Below, piece after piece: positions 35,170 to 45,172 of a DNA stretch of 64,000 nt; position 1 is the stretch's first letter, and each line of letters opens with the position of its first letter. Made by a program: the position numbers and the translations under genes. Source of the DNA: JAMXLO01 sp963850535 (lineage in GTDB: Bacteria > Pseudomonadota > Alphaproteobacteria > Acetobacterales > Acetobacteraceae); the NCBI GenBank assembly GCA_963850535.1, contig CAWKMC010000039.1, positions 186,001-250,000 of the forward strand. Direction: 5' to 3'. The notes below the pieces were generated by a model that was not told where the DNA came from, made no database searches, and saw nothing but the letters and a program-made list of their open reading frames with translations.

Positions 35170-37175
35170 CGAGCATGTTGGTCGGTGACACCGGCCAGGC
35201 TGCAGGCGATCTGTCCACCTGGCAGCCTCTGCGTTTCGGCTGTGGTCCGTCATCACGTCCAAGGTATGGATTTGCAATTCGAGCCGCTGGGGACAGTCGA
35301 GTTGAAGAACATTGCCCGACCGGTCAAGGCTTTCGTCGTGCGCCTCGATCATCCGGTCGTGCGCTTGCAGACCCGACCGGTTCGATCGCGCTCGGTCAGT
35401 TACCGCAGCCGTTCTGCTCTGCGTGGGTGCCGTCGCTATAGTCTGGTGGTTGATGGCATACCGGCCAGACGCCGGTCGAATAGTCGATAATGGCACCACG
35501 GTATTCTCCATAGCCGTGCTGCCATTCACCAATCTTAGCAGCAATCGGGATGAGGATTATCTGGCAGATGGCATCTCCGAAGATCTGACCACCGACCTGT
35601 CGCATCTCGACGGGGCCGTCGTCATCGCGCGCGAGTCCGCCTTTACCTATCGGGGGAAAGAGGTGGACATACGTGATGTCGGTCGGCAGTTCGGTGTCCG
35701 CTATGTGCTGGAGGGCAGTGTTCGCAAGATTGGCGATGCGGTCCGGATCAACGCGCAGCTCATCTCGACGGACAATGGTGCGCATGTGTGGGCTGATCGG
35801 TTCGATCAGCCATCGCATGATCTGCAGAATGGACAGGACAGCGCTGTGCGCGGCCCTCGATATCAAGTTCGATCGGGGAAAACAGCAACCGAAGACCTCA
35901 ACACCTGATCCATCCGCCTACGACCTGGTACTGCGCGCCAGGGCCGTGATGCAGGAGCGCCTTAGCTATGTGCGTAATGTCATCGCGGCAGGCTATTTCG
36001 AACAGGCCTTGCGGAAGGATCCGCACTCGGTTGAGGCGATGGCCGGTGCCGCAACCATCCTGATCGAAGCAAATCGCGATCTGAACCGGGCTCATGCATT
36101 GATCACCCGGGCGTCCCTGGTGGCTCCGAACTCTCCCGACGTACTTGCCGCCAAGTTTCGTCTGCTGATGCGACGACAGCGTGACGAGCAGGCCGTAGCG
36201 ACGTTCAGGCAGTTGCTCGACATCAACTCAAGTGCCGCGGGAGTAACCGCCGAGTTCATTGAATGCAGCTATTGTTACCGGCGGTGGGGCCATCCTGAAG
36301 ACGCAGTCCCGCTGTTGGAGCGAACGGCTCGTCTCAATCCGCTCGCCCCGAGCGGACAGGCGATCTATCTGGCGCTTGGCCGTATGCTGATCATGCGCGG
36401 GCGCGACAACGAGGCTATCGAGTGGTTGGAACAGGGGAGGCGCGCTTACAGAACCCTTACTCCTACACAGATTGCCGATCGGGAACCGTGGGACACGGTA
36501 ATAGAGGATACCAAGACAAGTCTTGCTTCAGCGTATGCATTGGCTGGCCGCCTGGATGATGCGCATATGATGCTGGCATCGGCGATGTCGTCCAATCGCA
36601 TGATGGACTTCACCGTCAGGGTCTTTCTGAACAGCATTCCGGTCTATTTCGACGAACATCGGCAGGGACAGGAACGGCGTATCGCCGAGGGCATGAGGCG
36701 CGCCGGCCTGCGCGATCACCTCGATGAGCGGGCCGACTTCCACATTGCTTCGGGTGGTTACCTGCGCGACGCGGTGAACACGCCGACACCGACCGGCGTG
36801 CCGGGTGGCACCACCATCGATACCGAGCAACTGGTGCAGTTGCTTCCGGGCAAACCGCTGATGCTGAACACCACCGCGGAGAACCCGACAATACCGGGCG
36901 CCATTCTGGTCAATCTGCCGAACAGTGGCAGTCTGACAGATGAATGGCAGGAAGCGTTGGGAAAGCTGGTGGGTATTGCCACGGATGGCGATAAGCAACG
37001 GCCGACCGTGACATTCGCCTGGTGCGTCAACCGCTGGCACAGCCGCAATCTCGCGTTGCGGCTGATCGCACTGGGCTACACCAAAGTTTACTGGTATCGC
37101 GGCGGCTGGGAGGCTTGGGACGCGCACGACCTGCCCAAGGCGCCGCTCGCCGTGCAATTCCAGCCGCCGCGTTGA
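35170..37175 (+). pseudogene. 5'-truncated adenylate cyclase-TolB-TPR-rhodanese gene
   Basis: The readable part begins with the end of a class III nucleotidyl cyclase domain (GSLCVSAVVRHHVQGM, then FEPLGTVELKNIARPVKAF). A transmembrane segment follows (VLLCVGAVAIVWWLMAY), then a TolB-like domain (IAVLPFTNLSSNRDEDYLAD, GVRYVLEGSVRKIGDAVRIN), TPR-like helices (DEQAVATFRQLLDI and later) and a C-terminal rhodanese-like domain with AWCVNRWHSRNLALRLIALG and VYWYRGGWEAWD. Nearly the whole catalytic cyclase domain is missing; the remnant begins just after the cysK promoter. Further frame changes lie near 35180, 35380 and 35850. The long last frame (35673-37175) is open, so a shorter TPR-rhodanese product could be made, but I see no good start for it. 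Confidence 0.75.
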
Positions 37176-37184
37176 CCTTAGATC

Positions 37185-37565
37185 TTAGACCTTTTCGACC
37201 GCTCCCCCGCCGGCGACCCAGTCCTTGAAGCCACCGAGATTGCGCACGTCGGTGTATCCCATCTCGTGCAACGTCTTGCCGGCCAACGCGGCGCGTCCGC
37301 CACCGGCGCAATACAGGATCACCGGTCGGTCCTTGCGCAGCGCCGGATTATGGTTGGGTGATTCCGGATCCGCACGAGATTCCAGCGAACCGCGCGGAAT
37401 GGCGAGCGCGCCCTTGGCCTTTCCGCTCGCCTGCAGTTCGGTGCCGTCGCGGACGTCGACGAGCACGGCACTGCTGGTCTCGACCAGCTTCGCGGCATCC
37501 GCGGCGGTGATTGCCGGTACCACGGCATTGGCGGCGGCAACCATGTCCTTGTAGGTGATGGCCAT
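37185..37565 (-). CDS. Rhodanese-like domain protein
   Basis: A 126-residue single rhodanese domain. The active-site loop is LYCAGGGRAALAGK with Cys86 as sulfur carrier and Arg91, and LVDVRDGTEL and LGGFKDWVAGG flank it. Expected to transfer sulfane sulfur in the cytoplasm. A GGAG precedes the ATG, and it lies 16 bases downstream of the DUF445 gene on the same strand, so both may be one operon. It converges on the rhodanese-containing pseudogene, whose rhodanese domain is only distantly similar. Confidence 0.92.
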   Translation of the reverse strand: MAITYKDMVAAANAVVPAITAADAAKLVETSSAVLVDVRDGTELQASGKAKGALAIPRGSLESRADPESPNHNPALRKDRPVILYCAGGGRAALAGKTLHEMGYTDVRNLGGFKDWVAGGGAVEKV

Positions 37566-37581
37566 TGGCGCTGTTCTCCAG

Positions 37582-38899
37582 TCAGAAGCTTACGTGGCCA
37601 AACGTGGCGCGCAGCGCCCAATAGAGCAAGCCACCGACCAAGAACCCGACCAGCGTGCCGTTGACGCGAACGAACTGGAGGTCCTTGCCGACGCGGAGTT
37701 CCAGGCGTTCCACGATGGTGGCGGTGTCCCAGTTGGCGATCGCCTGCGCGATGAAGTCCGACAGATTTGACCTGTGCGGCAGGCAGCAGGCTGGCGACCA
37801 TGCCCTGAACGGCGGCGTGGACCCGTTCGCGCGCAGCAGGGTCGGACTCGAGCATGGCACCGAGGTTGCCCAGCGCGCCTTCGACATAGTCAACGGTTCG
37901 GCCGGACGGTTTCGCGGCGTCGGCTTCCAATGCCAGCCGCAGCCGTGCCCAAACATCCCACAGCCACGCCTGCACCGTCTCGTGCGCGACGACGCGGCGG
38001 ATGGCAGCCCCCAGTTCGGCCGCGCGCGCGGGGTCCTGCTCGAGCCTCGCGATCTCGCTCCGCACCCATTCGTCGAATGCGGCGCGCAATTCGGACCCGT
38101 CCGGGCTCATCTTGTCGAGTTCCCCGTTGATGGTCGTCAGCACACGGCGGGCAATCGAGGCGCCCAGCGCCCAGCCGACAAGGCGGCCGCCTTGCTCGCG
38201 AACGCGTTCCTCGATCGCCGTGCGGATGCTTTCCTCTTTGCTGGCAAGCAGTGTCCGAAGTTGGCCCAGGATGAAGCCGAACACCTCCTGATGGCGGCGG
38301 CCTTCGACAAGGCTGTGCAGCGCACGGGCGACAACCCGGCCTGCACCAGGACCGCCGAGGATCCGCGGCACGATCCGCGCGATCAGCCGGCGAGCGCGGC
38401 CATCCTCCACGCTGGCAAGGATCCTCGGCAGCATGCCTGCCAGTGCAATGGCTGCCGGCCGCGCGGAGGCCGGATCGGCAAGGAAGCGATGCAGGATACC
38501 CGGCAAATCAAGGCGCGCCAGCACACCCGCGACCTCATCCGCGGTGAACACGTGGGTGGCGACGAAACGGCCGAGCGCGGCGCCCAGCCGCTCCTTCTGG
38601 TGGGGGATGATCGCGGTGTGCGGGATCGGTAGGCCGAGTGGGTGGCGAAACAGCGCCGTCACTGCAAACCAATCCGCGATGCCACCGACGAAGCCTGCCT
38701 TGGCGGCGGCCTGCAGCAGATCGGTGGCTTCTCCGGCAGGGAGTGCATATGTGCCAAGGGTGAGTGCTGCCATCAGGACCAGCAGCCCGGTCGCGAACGC
38801 GCGATGATGGCGCAAAACGCGTCGTGCATCAGCATCGGGGTCTGCCGGCGGGACGATCAAGCTGGTGAACTGGTTCCGGTTTGGCCGCCTAATCAGCAT
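37582..38899 (-). CDS. DUF445 membrane protein (YjiN-like), one frameshift
   Basis: About 439 residues. An N-terminal membrane segment (AFATGLLVLMAALTLGTYAL) leads into the DUF445 core with AAKAGFVGGIADWFAVTALF, FRHPLGLPIPHTAIIPHQKE and RLGAALGRFVATHVFT. A long helical middle follows. The C-terminal membrane hairpin (VNGTLVGFLVGGLLYWALRA) is in another frame after a shift near 37775, between LLPAAQVKS and LSDFIAQAIANWD. DUF445 proteins are uncharacterised inner-membrane proteins. The overlapping frame that continues past 37582 is a by-product of the shift. Confidence 0.82.
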
Positions 38900-39228
38900 C
38901 TGCCCTCAGCGTCATGGTGGATCGATCGCTCTGCATCGTGGACATCGCCTCTGATGCAGTACCAGGGCGGTCGAGACGGGGCGGATCGTCAACTGGGTGT
39001 ATGTGTTCCGGTTCTGCGTGTTTCCAACCTCTCGGCCGGCGATATCACGCTGTACGCGCAGTGCTGCGGATTACGCTGTTCGCCCAGCGATTTGGGAATC
39101 CCTGCGGAATGCCTTGGGCATTGCTCAATCGACAGATCCTTCTCAAACTCGCCGGGTTTGCGCAGGGCCATGCGGCGGGCGGCTCGCATTTCGCTGGGTG
39201 TGCAACTACGGCATGGGAGACATTGTCG
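38900..39228. other. Intergenic region upstream of fumC
   Basis: A 329-base gap between divergent DUF445 and fumC genes. It should contain both promoters. Open frames here have no recognisable product or ribosome-binding site. Only the GGGAG before the fumC ATG is clear. I see no repeat or RNA structure worth naming. Confidence 0.4.
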
Positions 39229-40644
39229 ATGAGCGAATTCAGGACTGAGTCCGACAGCCTTGGCCAAGTCCAGATACCGGCCGACAAGCTATGGGGACCA
39301 CAGACGCAACGCTCGCTCGAGCACTTCAGTATCGGCAACGACCTCATCCCACGCGAGATGATTACCGCCTATGCAATCCTGAAGCGCTGCGCCGCCGCCG
39401 CCAATCGGGCCGATGGGCGTCTGCCTGTGCAGGCGCACGATCTGATTACGCGGGTCTGCGACGAGGTTCTCGCCGGGCAGCACCATGACATGTTCCCGCT
39501 GCATGTATGGATGACGGGCAGCGGCACCCAGTTCAACATGAATGTCAACGAGGTCATCTCCAATCGCTGTTGCCAGCTTGCGGGTACACCGGTTGGCAGC
39601 AAGTCGCCGGTGCATCCGAACGACCACGTCAACATGTCGCAGTCCTCGAACGACAGCTTCCCCTCGGCGATGCATATTGCTGCAGCGATTGGCGTAAAGC
39701 GCCGCTTGATTCCTGCAGTGACTGCACTGCGCGACGCGATCGCCGCGAAAGCGGAGGAATGGAAGCGATATCGTCAAGATCGGCCGGACGCATATGCAGG
39801 ATGCGACACCGCTGACACTCGGACAGGAGTGGTCAGGCTACGCCGGCATGCTGACGGACGATCTCGAGCGGATCGATGATGCGCTGAAGGGCGTGTATCG
39901 CCTGGCGCTTGGTGGCACGGCGGTTGGCACCGGGATCAATTCGGCGCCGGGTTTTGCCGAAGCGGTGGCAGCGGAGATCGCAAAGCATGCCGAACTGCCG
40001 TTCTTGAGCGCTCCGAACAAGTTCACCGTGCAAGGCGCACACGACGCGCTGGTGCAGATGTCCGGTACGCTGCGGACGCTTGCGGTTTCGCTGTACAAGA
40101 TCGCCAATGATATCAGGCTGATGTCGTGCGGACCACGCGCTGGTTTCGCCGAGTTGGTGATTCCGGAAAACGAACCTGGTTCCTCGATCATGCCCGGCAA
40201 GGTCAACCCGACGCAGGCGGAAGCGCTGACGATGATCGCGGTGCAGGTGATGGCGAACGACGTTGCTGTCGGTTTCGGCGGCGCAGGCGGCTATTTGGAA
40301 ATGAATGTCTACAAGCCGCTGATGATTGCCAACATCACGCGAGTCCGTCGCCATTCTCGCTGACGGGTGCACGAATTTCCGCAAGTTCCTGGTAGAGGGA
40401 ACGCGGCCGAATCTGAAAGAAGATCGCCGAGTATGTGGAAAGCTCGCTGATGCTGGTAACGGCGCTGGCGCCGGTGATTGGCTACGACAAAGCCTCGCAG
40501 ATTGCGCATCACGCGATGGACCATGACCTGACGCTGAAGCAGGCGGCGTTGCAGTTGGGCCTGGTGGATGAGCAGACGTTCGACCGCGTGGTCGATCCGG
40601 CCAAGATGGTAAAGCCGGGAGTCGCCGCAGCGGCAGCAGGCTGA
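39229..40644 (+). CDS. fumC: Class II fumarate hydratase, three frameshifts
   Basis: A fumarase of about 471 residues, interconverting fumarate and malate in the TCA cycle. It starts MSEFRTESDSLGQVQIPADK with GGGAG nine bases upstream. Substrate-binding blocks GSGTQFNMNVNEVISNR and HPNDHVNMSQSSNDSFPSAM are intact, and the superfamily signature GSSIMPGKVNPTQ lies near 40180. Frame changes occur near 39775 (between AKAEEWK and DIVKIGRTHMQDATPLTLG), near 40345 (before SVAILADGCTNFRKFLVEG) and near 40420 (before VESSLMLVTALAPVIGY). All active-site residues survive, so sequencing errors in a working gene are more likely than decay. Confidence 0.88.
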
Positions 40645-40803
40645 CGGTATTGGTTCGTCTATCCCTGCATCACCGTCGCGCTGCTGTGTGTGGCCGTGAT
40701 GGCTTGCTCCATGTGCTGCGAGGACGTGCCCAAATACCGTACTGGTCGCTAGAATGTTTGGCGGGCTTCTTCTGTTGGGATTGCGCATTGGCAGGAGAAC
40801 GAA

Positions 40804-41968
40804 TTGGAGCGGAATGTTCAGCTGCGGCGTGAACTGCTGGCGGAGGTCGAAGCCGTAGCGCCATCACTGGCAGAACACGCGGCCGAATTCGGAGGGGCTT
40901 GCACGTCTGAATGCACCGTCGATCGAGGCGCTGCGGAAGACGCGGCTGCTCCGCTTCATCTGTCCCAAAGAGCGAGGCGGCGAGGAGGCAGATCCGGTTA
41001 CGCAGCTCGAAATCATCGAGGCACTCGCCAAGATTGATGGCTCGGCCGCTTGGACCGTGGGGATTCTGGCCGGCGTGAGCATGATCATTGCCGCATTCCT
41101 GCCCGCCGCTTCAGCCAATACAATCTTCGCCAGCGGCGTTCCTCCAATGGCTGGCATCGCGTCACCACGCGGCCGCGCGCAGCCCGTAGACGGCGGCTAC
41201 CGTGTCGACGGTACTTGGTCTTTCGGGAGCGGCATCCATCATGCAGATTGGGTTCTCGCGAGTTCGATTGTGCCCGAGAAGCCTTTACCCGAGGCGGTTC
41301 GCCTCGTCGTCCTGCCTCGAAATCAGGTTGTGGTTCACGAGAACTGGCAGGTCGCAGGATTAAAGGCCTCCGGCAGTTGCGACTTCAGCGTCGATGGCGT
41401 TTTTGTGCCGGAGGCAATGACGTTTCGCTTGGCTGACATGGCATCGGGGGCCGCCATCGCCGGCGGCGCCGCGCTCAAGGTGGGGCACCCCGCGCTTGTG
41501 ATGCCGTTCCATTTTGGAATCGCACTTGGCATTGCACGCCGAGCATTGGACGAGGTCACGGTGCAAGCGATCGAAAAGAGCCGCGGCCGTCCGCCTTCAC
41601 TGCTTGCCACGCAAGCACAGTTTCAGTTCTCACTCGGGAAGGCCGAGCTCGAACTCTCGGCGGCGCGCGCACTGGCAATAGCCATCTTGTCGGCCGCGTG
41701 GGAACAAGCGGCGGCGGGATCGGTGCCGCCGCCGACCATGCAGGCCGAAGTGCGAGCGGCGGCCAGTTACGTTACTGAGGTGGCACAGCGCGTGACGACC
41801 GTTGCGTTTCAATCCATGGGCGGTGGTGCACTTTTCGATACGAATCCGCTGCAACGCTGCTTCCGCGATATTTATGCGGCGGGACAACATTTCATGATGA
41901 GTCAGAGTTCCTTTCGGGCGCTCGGCCAGTTCAAACTCAATCAGCCCGACGCAAATCCCATGCTTTAG
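40804..41968 (+). CDS. Acyl-CoA dehydrogenase-fold flavoprotein, one frameshift
   Basis: About 388 residues of the acyl-CoA dehydrogenase superfamily, closest by eye to flavin-dependent monooxygenases/desulfurisation-type enzymes (HsaA/DszC group) with a type 2 C-terminal domain. The reading begins at a TTG with AGGAG six bases upstream (LERNVQLRRELLAEVEAVAP). A frame change near 40890 leads into LRFICPKERGGEEADPVTQL and then IDGSAAWTVGILAG. DGTWSFGSGIHHADWVLASS and GLKASGSCDFSVDGVFVPE are typical of the middle beta domain. The substrate is unknown. It is downstream of fumC but about 160 bases away, and unlikely to be functionally linked. Confidence 0.78.
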
Positions 41969-41995
41969 GAGCCGGGCCCGGCGGAGAGCGCCCAT

Positions 41996-42058
41996 CGTCA
42001 TCCCGCGCAAACCGGGGATCCGGCCCTTTGGATTCCCGCTTTGCGCAGGAATGCTCGG
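41996..42058. repeat. Palindromic intergenic repeat, GTCAT(T)CCCGCG...family
   Basis: The left arm CGTCATCCCGCGCAAACC and the right arm GGATTCCCGCTTTGCGCAGG form an imperfect inverted repeat of roughly 26 bases per arm around a short loop (CGGCCCTTT). This resembles the widespread alphaproteobacterial GTCATTCCCGCG/CGGGAATCC repeats. It sits between the convergent ends of the flavoprotein gene and dxs, where it could also stop transcription from both sides. Confidence 0.75.
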
Positions 42059-42070
42059 CAATTCGTGTTT

Positions 42071-44002
42071 CTAGCGTGCCGTTACCGCTTGGCCACCTGT
42101 GAGTGCGTCGTCCACGCCGATCGCTGAAAGCACCGTCGCCACGATGTCCTTCGCGCTGAGCCCGGCCAGCGCCAACTGCTTCGCCTGCGAGTCATGGTCG
42201 ATGAAGATGTCAGGCAGGATCATCGGCCGTACTTTCAATCCGTGATCCAGCAGGCCCTTCCAGGCAAGGTGCTGCAGCACGGCAGAGCTAAACCCGCCGA
42301 TGGAGCCTTCCTCGACGGTGATCAGCACCTCGTGGTGGCGCGCCAGTTGCTCGACCAGCGCAGCGTCTAGCGGCTTGGCAAAGCGTGCGTCGACCACCGT
42401 TGCTGGAAGCCCCCGGGCTGCGAGCTCGTCCGCTGCCTTCAGAGCGTCGGCGAGCCGTGCGCCCAGCGACAGGATGGCGATGTTGTTGCCCTCGCGCAGG
42501 ACCCGCCCGCGTCCCAGTGGCAGAACTTCGCCGCGTGACGGCAGGGCAACGCCGATGCCATCGCCACGAGGATAGCGTAACGCCGATGGCCGGTCGTCGA
42601 TTGTGACGGCCGTCGCCACGGCATGGACCACCTCGGCCTCATCCGAGGGCGCCATTAGGACGAAGCCCGGCAGGCAGCCGAGATAAGCCAGATCGAAGCT
42701 GCCCGAGTGGGTAGCGCCGTCTGCACCAACGGGTCCGGCACGATCCAAAGCGAAGCGGACCGGCAAGCCCTGGATCGCCACGTCATGCACCACCTGGTCG
42801 TAGGCGCGCTGCAGGAAGGTCGAGTAGATGGCGCAGAACGGCTTCATGCCTTCGGTCGCCATGCCCGCGGCGAAGGTCACCGCGTGCTGTTCGGCGATGC
42901 CGACATCGAAGCAGCGATCGGGGAAGCGCTTGCCGAATCTGTCGAGTCCGGTGCCCGAGGGCATTGCCGCCGTGATGGCGACGATCGCGCTGTCCCTCTC
43001 AGCCTCGTCGATCAGCGCCTCGGCAAACACCTTGGTGTAGTTGGGCGGTCCGGGGGGCGCCTTGGCCTGCTCGCCAGTGATCACGTTGAACTTCGAGACC
43101 GAGTGCAGTTTGTCGGCTGACGCTTCGGCCAGCGGGTAACCCTTGCCTTTCTGGGTGATGGCATGGACCAGGATCGGGCCAGTCTCTTCCGCCTCGCGGA
43201 GATTGCGGAGGACCGGCAGCAGGTGGTCTAGGTTATGGCCATCGATTGGACCGATGTAATAGAAGCCGAGCTCCTCGAACAACGTACCACCGGTCAGCAT
43301 GCCACGGGCGTATTCCTCGGCACGGCGCGCGGTGCGCTCGAAGCCGCGCGGGAAGCGCTTCGCCATGCGGGAGCCAAGTTCGCGCAGTGACAAAAAACTG
43401 CGCGAGGACATCAGCCGCGACAGATAGGCACTCATCGCACCCACTGGCGGCGCGATCGACATGTCGTTGTCGTTCAGAATGACCAGCAGCCGGGTGTGGC
43501 GAGCCCCGGCATTGTTCATCGCCTCATATGCCATGCCGGCGCTCATCGCGCCGTCGCCGATGACGGCGATGATGTTGCGCTCCTCGCCTTTCAGATCACG
43601 GGCCACCGCCATGCCGAGGCCGGCGGATATCGAGGTTGAGGAGTGTGCCGCGCCAAACGGGTCGTATTTGCTCTCGGCGCGACGGGTGAAGCCGGAGAGC
43701 CCGCCACCCTGACGCAACGTGCGGATCCGGTCTCGCCGGCCGGTCAGGATCTTGTGGGGATACGCCTGGTGGCCGACGTCCCAGAGCAGCCGGTCATGCG
43801 GCGTGTCGAACACTGCATGGATCGCCACCGTCAGTTCGACCACCCCAAGCGAAGCGCCGAGATGGCCGCCGGTCACAGACACGGCGTCGATCGTCTCCGC
43901 GCGCAATTCGTCAGCCAGCTCGCGCAACTGCTCCGCGGAAAAATTGCGCAGATCGGCCGGATAGCGAACGCGATCGAGCAGCGGTGTTTTGACAGGGCTC
44001 AT
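42071..44002 (-). CDS. dxs: 1-deoxy-D-xylulose-5-phosphate synthase
   Basis: A 643-residue thiamine-diphosphate enzyme that condenses pyruvate and glyceraldehyde-3-phosphate, the first step of the MEP isoprenoid pathway. GGHLGASLGVVELTVAIHAV and DVGHQAYPHKILTGRRD lie at the N-terminus. The TPP motif is GDGAMSAGMAYEAMNNAG, followed by NDNDMSIAPPVGAMSAYLS. The C-terminal domains carry DVGIAEQHAVTFAAGMA and RYPRGDG. Length and motifs are normal and the frame is intact. It lies 18 bases downstream of ispA, forming an ispA-dxs operon. Confidence 0.97.
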   Translation of the reverse strand: MSPVKTPLLDRVRYPADLRNFSAEQLRELADELRAETIDAVSVTGGHLGASLGVVELTVAIHAVFDTPHDRLLWDVGHQAYPHKILTGRRDRIRTLRQGGGLSGFTRRAESKYDPFGAAHSSTSISAGLGMAVARDLKGEERNIIAVIGDGAMSAGMAYEAMNNAGARHTRLLVILNDNDMSIAPPVGAMSAYLSRLMSSRSFLSLRELGSRMAKRFPRGFERTARRAEEYARGMLTGGTLFEELGFYYIGPIDGHNLDHLLPVLRNLREAEETGPILVHAITQKGKGYPLAEASADKLHSVSKFNVITGEQAKAPPGPPNYTKVFAEALIDEAERDSAIVAITAAMPSGTGLDRFGKRFPDRCFDVGIAEQHAVTFAAGMATEGMKPFCAIYSTFLQRAYDQVVHDVAIQGLPVRFALDRAGPVGADGATHSGSFDLAYLGCLPGFVLMAPSDEAEVVHAVATAVTIDDRPSALRYPRGDGIGVALPSRGEVLPLGRGRVLREGNNIAILSLGARLADALKAADELAARGLPATVVDARFAKPLDAALVEQLARHHEVLITVEEGSIGGFSSAVLQHLAWKGLLDHGLKVRPMILPDIFIDHDSQAKQLALAGLSAKDIVATVLSAIGVDDALTGGQAVTAR

Positions 44003-44020
44003 AGTGCCTCCGCTCTGAGT

Positions 44021-44920
44021 TCAGTTCCGCCTGGTCACGACATAGGCGGCCAGCGCCCGTAGCAGCTTTGCACGGTCGCCAAAGGTTTCGAGGTGTCCCG
44101 CGGCCTGCCGGGCGAGCAGGTCGGCCTGTGCCCGTGCCCGCTCGACACCCAGTACCGCAACCATGGTGGCTTTGCCAGCGGCCGCGTCCTTGCCAGCGGT
44201 CTTGCCGGTCTCTTCCGTGCTGCCTTCGGCATCCAGCAGGTCGTCGGCAATCTGGAAGGCGGCGCCGACGTCCCGGCCGTACGCCGCCAGCAGGTGCCGC
44301 TGAAAGAGTGGGGCACGGCCAAGCATCGCCCCTGCCTCGGCGCTGAACTGGATCAGCCGGCCGGTCTTCAGCGCCTGCAGCCGGGTCACTGCTGCGCCAT
44401 CCAGGGTTTCGCCCTCAGCCAGCATGTCAATCATCTGCCCACCTGCCATCCCACGTGCCCCGGCCGCGGCGCCGAGTGCCGCGACAAGTTCGCAGCGCGC
44501 CTGCGGATCCGAATGTGTGTCGGGCTCCGCCAATACCTCGAACGCCCGGGCTTGCAAGGCGTCGCCAGCCAGAATGGCTGTGGCTTCATCAAAACACTTG
44601 TGTGTCGAGGGCTTGCCACGCCGCAGGTCGTCGTCGTCCATCGCCGGCAGGTCGTCATGCACCAAGGAGTAGGCGTGCAGCATCTCGATCGCTGCGGCCA
44701 CCCGCGCGGCACAGGTCTCGGACACGGCGAATATTGCCGAGCTTTGCATCACCAGGAAGGCCCTGAGCCGCTTGCCGCCACCCAATGTCGCGTAGCGCAT
44801 CGCATCAGCCAGTCGGGATTCGGCACCCTCCGGCAGCGGTAGCAGGCTCTCCAACGCGGCCTCCACGACCTCGGCGATCTGCAAAAGGGCGGCGGGGAGA
44901 TCGGAGTCGACCAGTGCCAT
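44021..44920 (-). CDS. ispA: Farnesyl/geranyl diphosphate synthase
   Basis: A 299-residue trans-prenyltransferase that makes farnesyl diphosphate from IPP and DMAPP. The first aspartate-rich motif is VHDDLPAMDDDDLRRGKPS (Asp89 and Asp90) and the second FQIADDLLDAEG (Asp226, Asp227, Asp230). GGGKRLRAFLV near residue 50 and the KTGRLI motif near 185 are present. I chose the ATG at 44920, since the longer frame reads into the promoter region. It is directly upstream of dxs; the xseB gene that often precedes ispA is not visible. Its product feeds squalene and hopanoid synthesis, which fits hpnH nearby. Confidence 0.95.
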   Translation of the reverse strand: MALVDSDLPAALLQIAEVVEAALESLLPLPEGAESRLADAMRYATLGGGKRLRAFLVMQSSAIFAVSETCAARVAAAIEMLHAYSLVHDDLPAMDDDDLRRGKPSTHKCFDEATAILAGDALQARAFEVLAEPDTHSDPQARCELVAALGAAAGARGMAGGQMIDMLAEGETLDGAAVTRLQALKTGRLIQFSAEAGAMLGRAPLFQRHLLAAYGRDVGAAFQIADDLLDAEGSTEETGKTAGKDAAAGKATMVAVLGVERARAQADLLARQAAGHLETFGDRAKLLRALAAYVVTRRN

Positions 44921-45172
44921 TGACCTCAGATACCACCCCTGGATGAGGTTGACCCCGGCACTCGAACAGAAGGGGACGAGTTGGTTACTCGGGTTGTACG
45001 AATCACACGCAAGTGTGGCACGTAAGTCGCTGTTCGGCCATGGCTTAATGCAACCATTCGGTTTGTGCCATCTGGGAAGAACCGCCGGCATTGCCCCACC
45101 GGTAGGTGCGTGCCATATGCGGCCGACCTGCTCGGTCTTTTCGGCGCGACGCCGCCTGTTGGAGAAGCCGCC
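44921..45172. promoter_or_regulatory. Divergent promoter region ispA-dxs / ispH-hpnH
   Basis: A 252-base gap between two divergent isoprenoid operons. No xseB-like frame is convincing here. A shared regulatory region is implied by orientation, but I could not identify operators or a riboswitch-like fold by eye. Confidence 0.35.
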
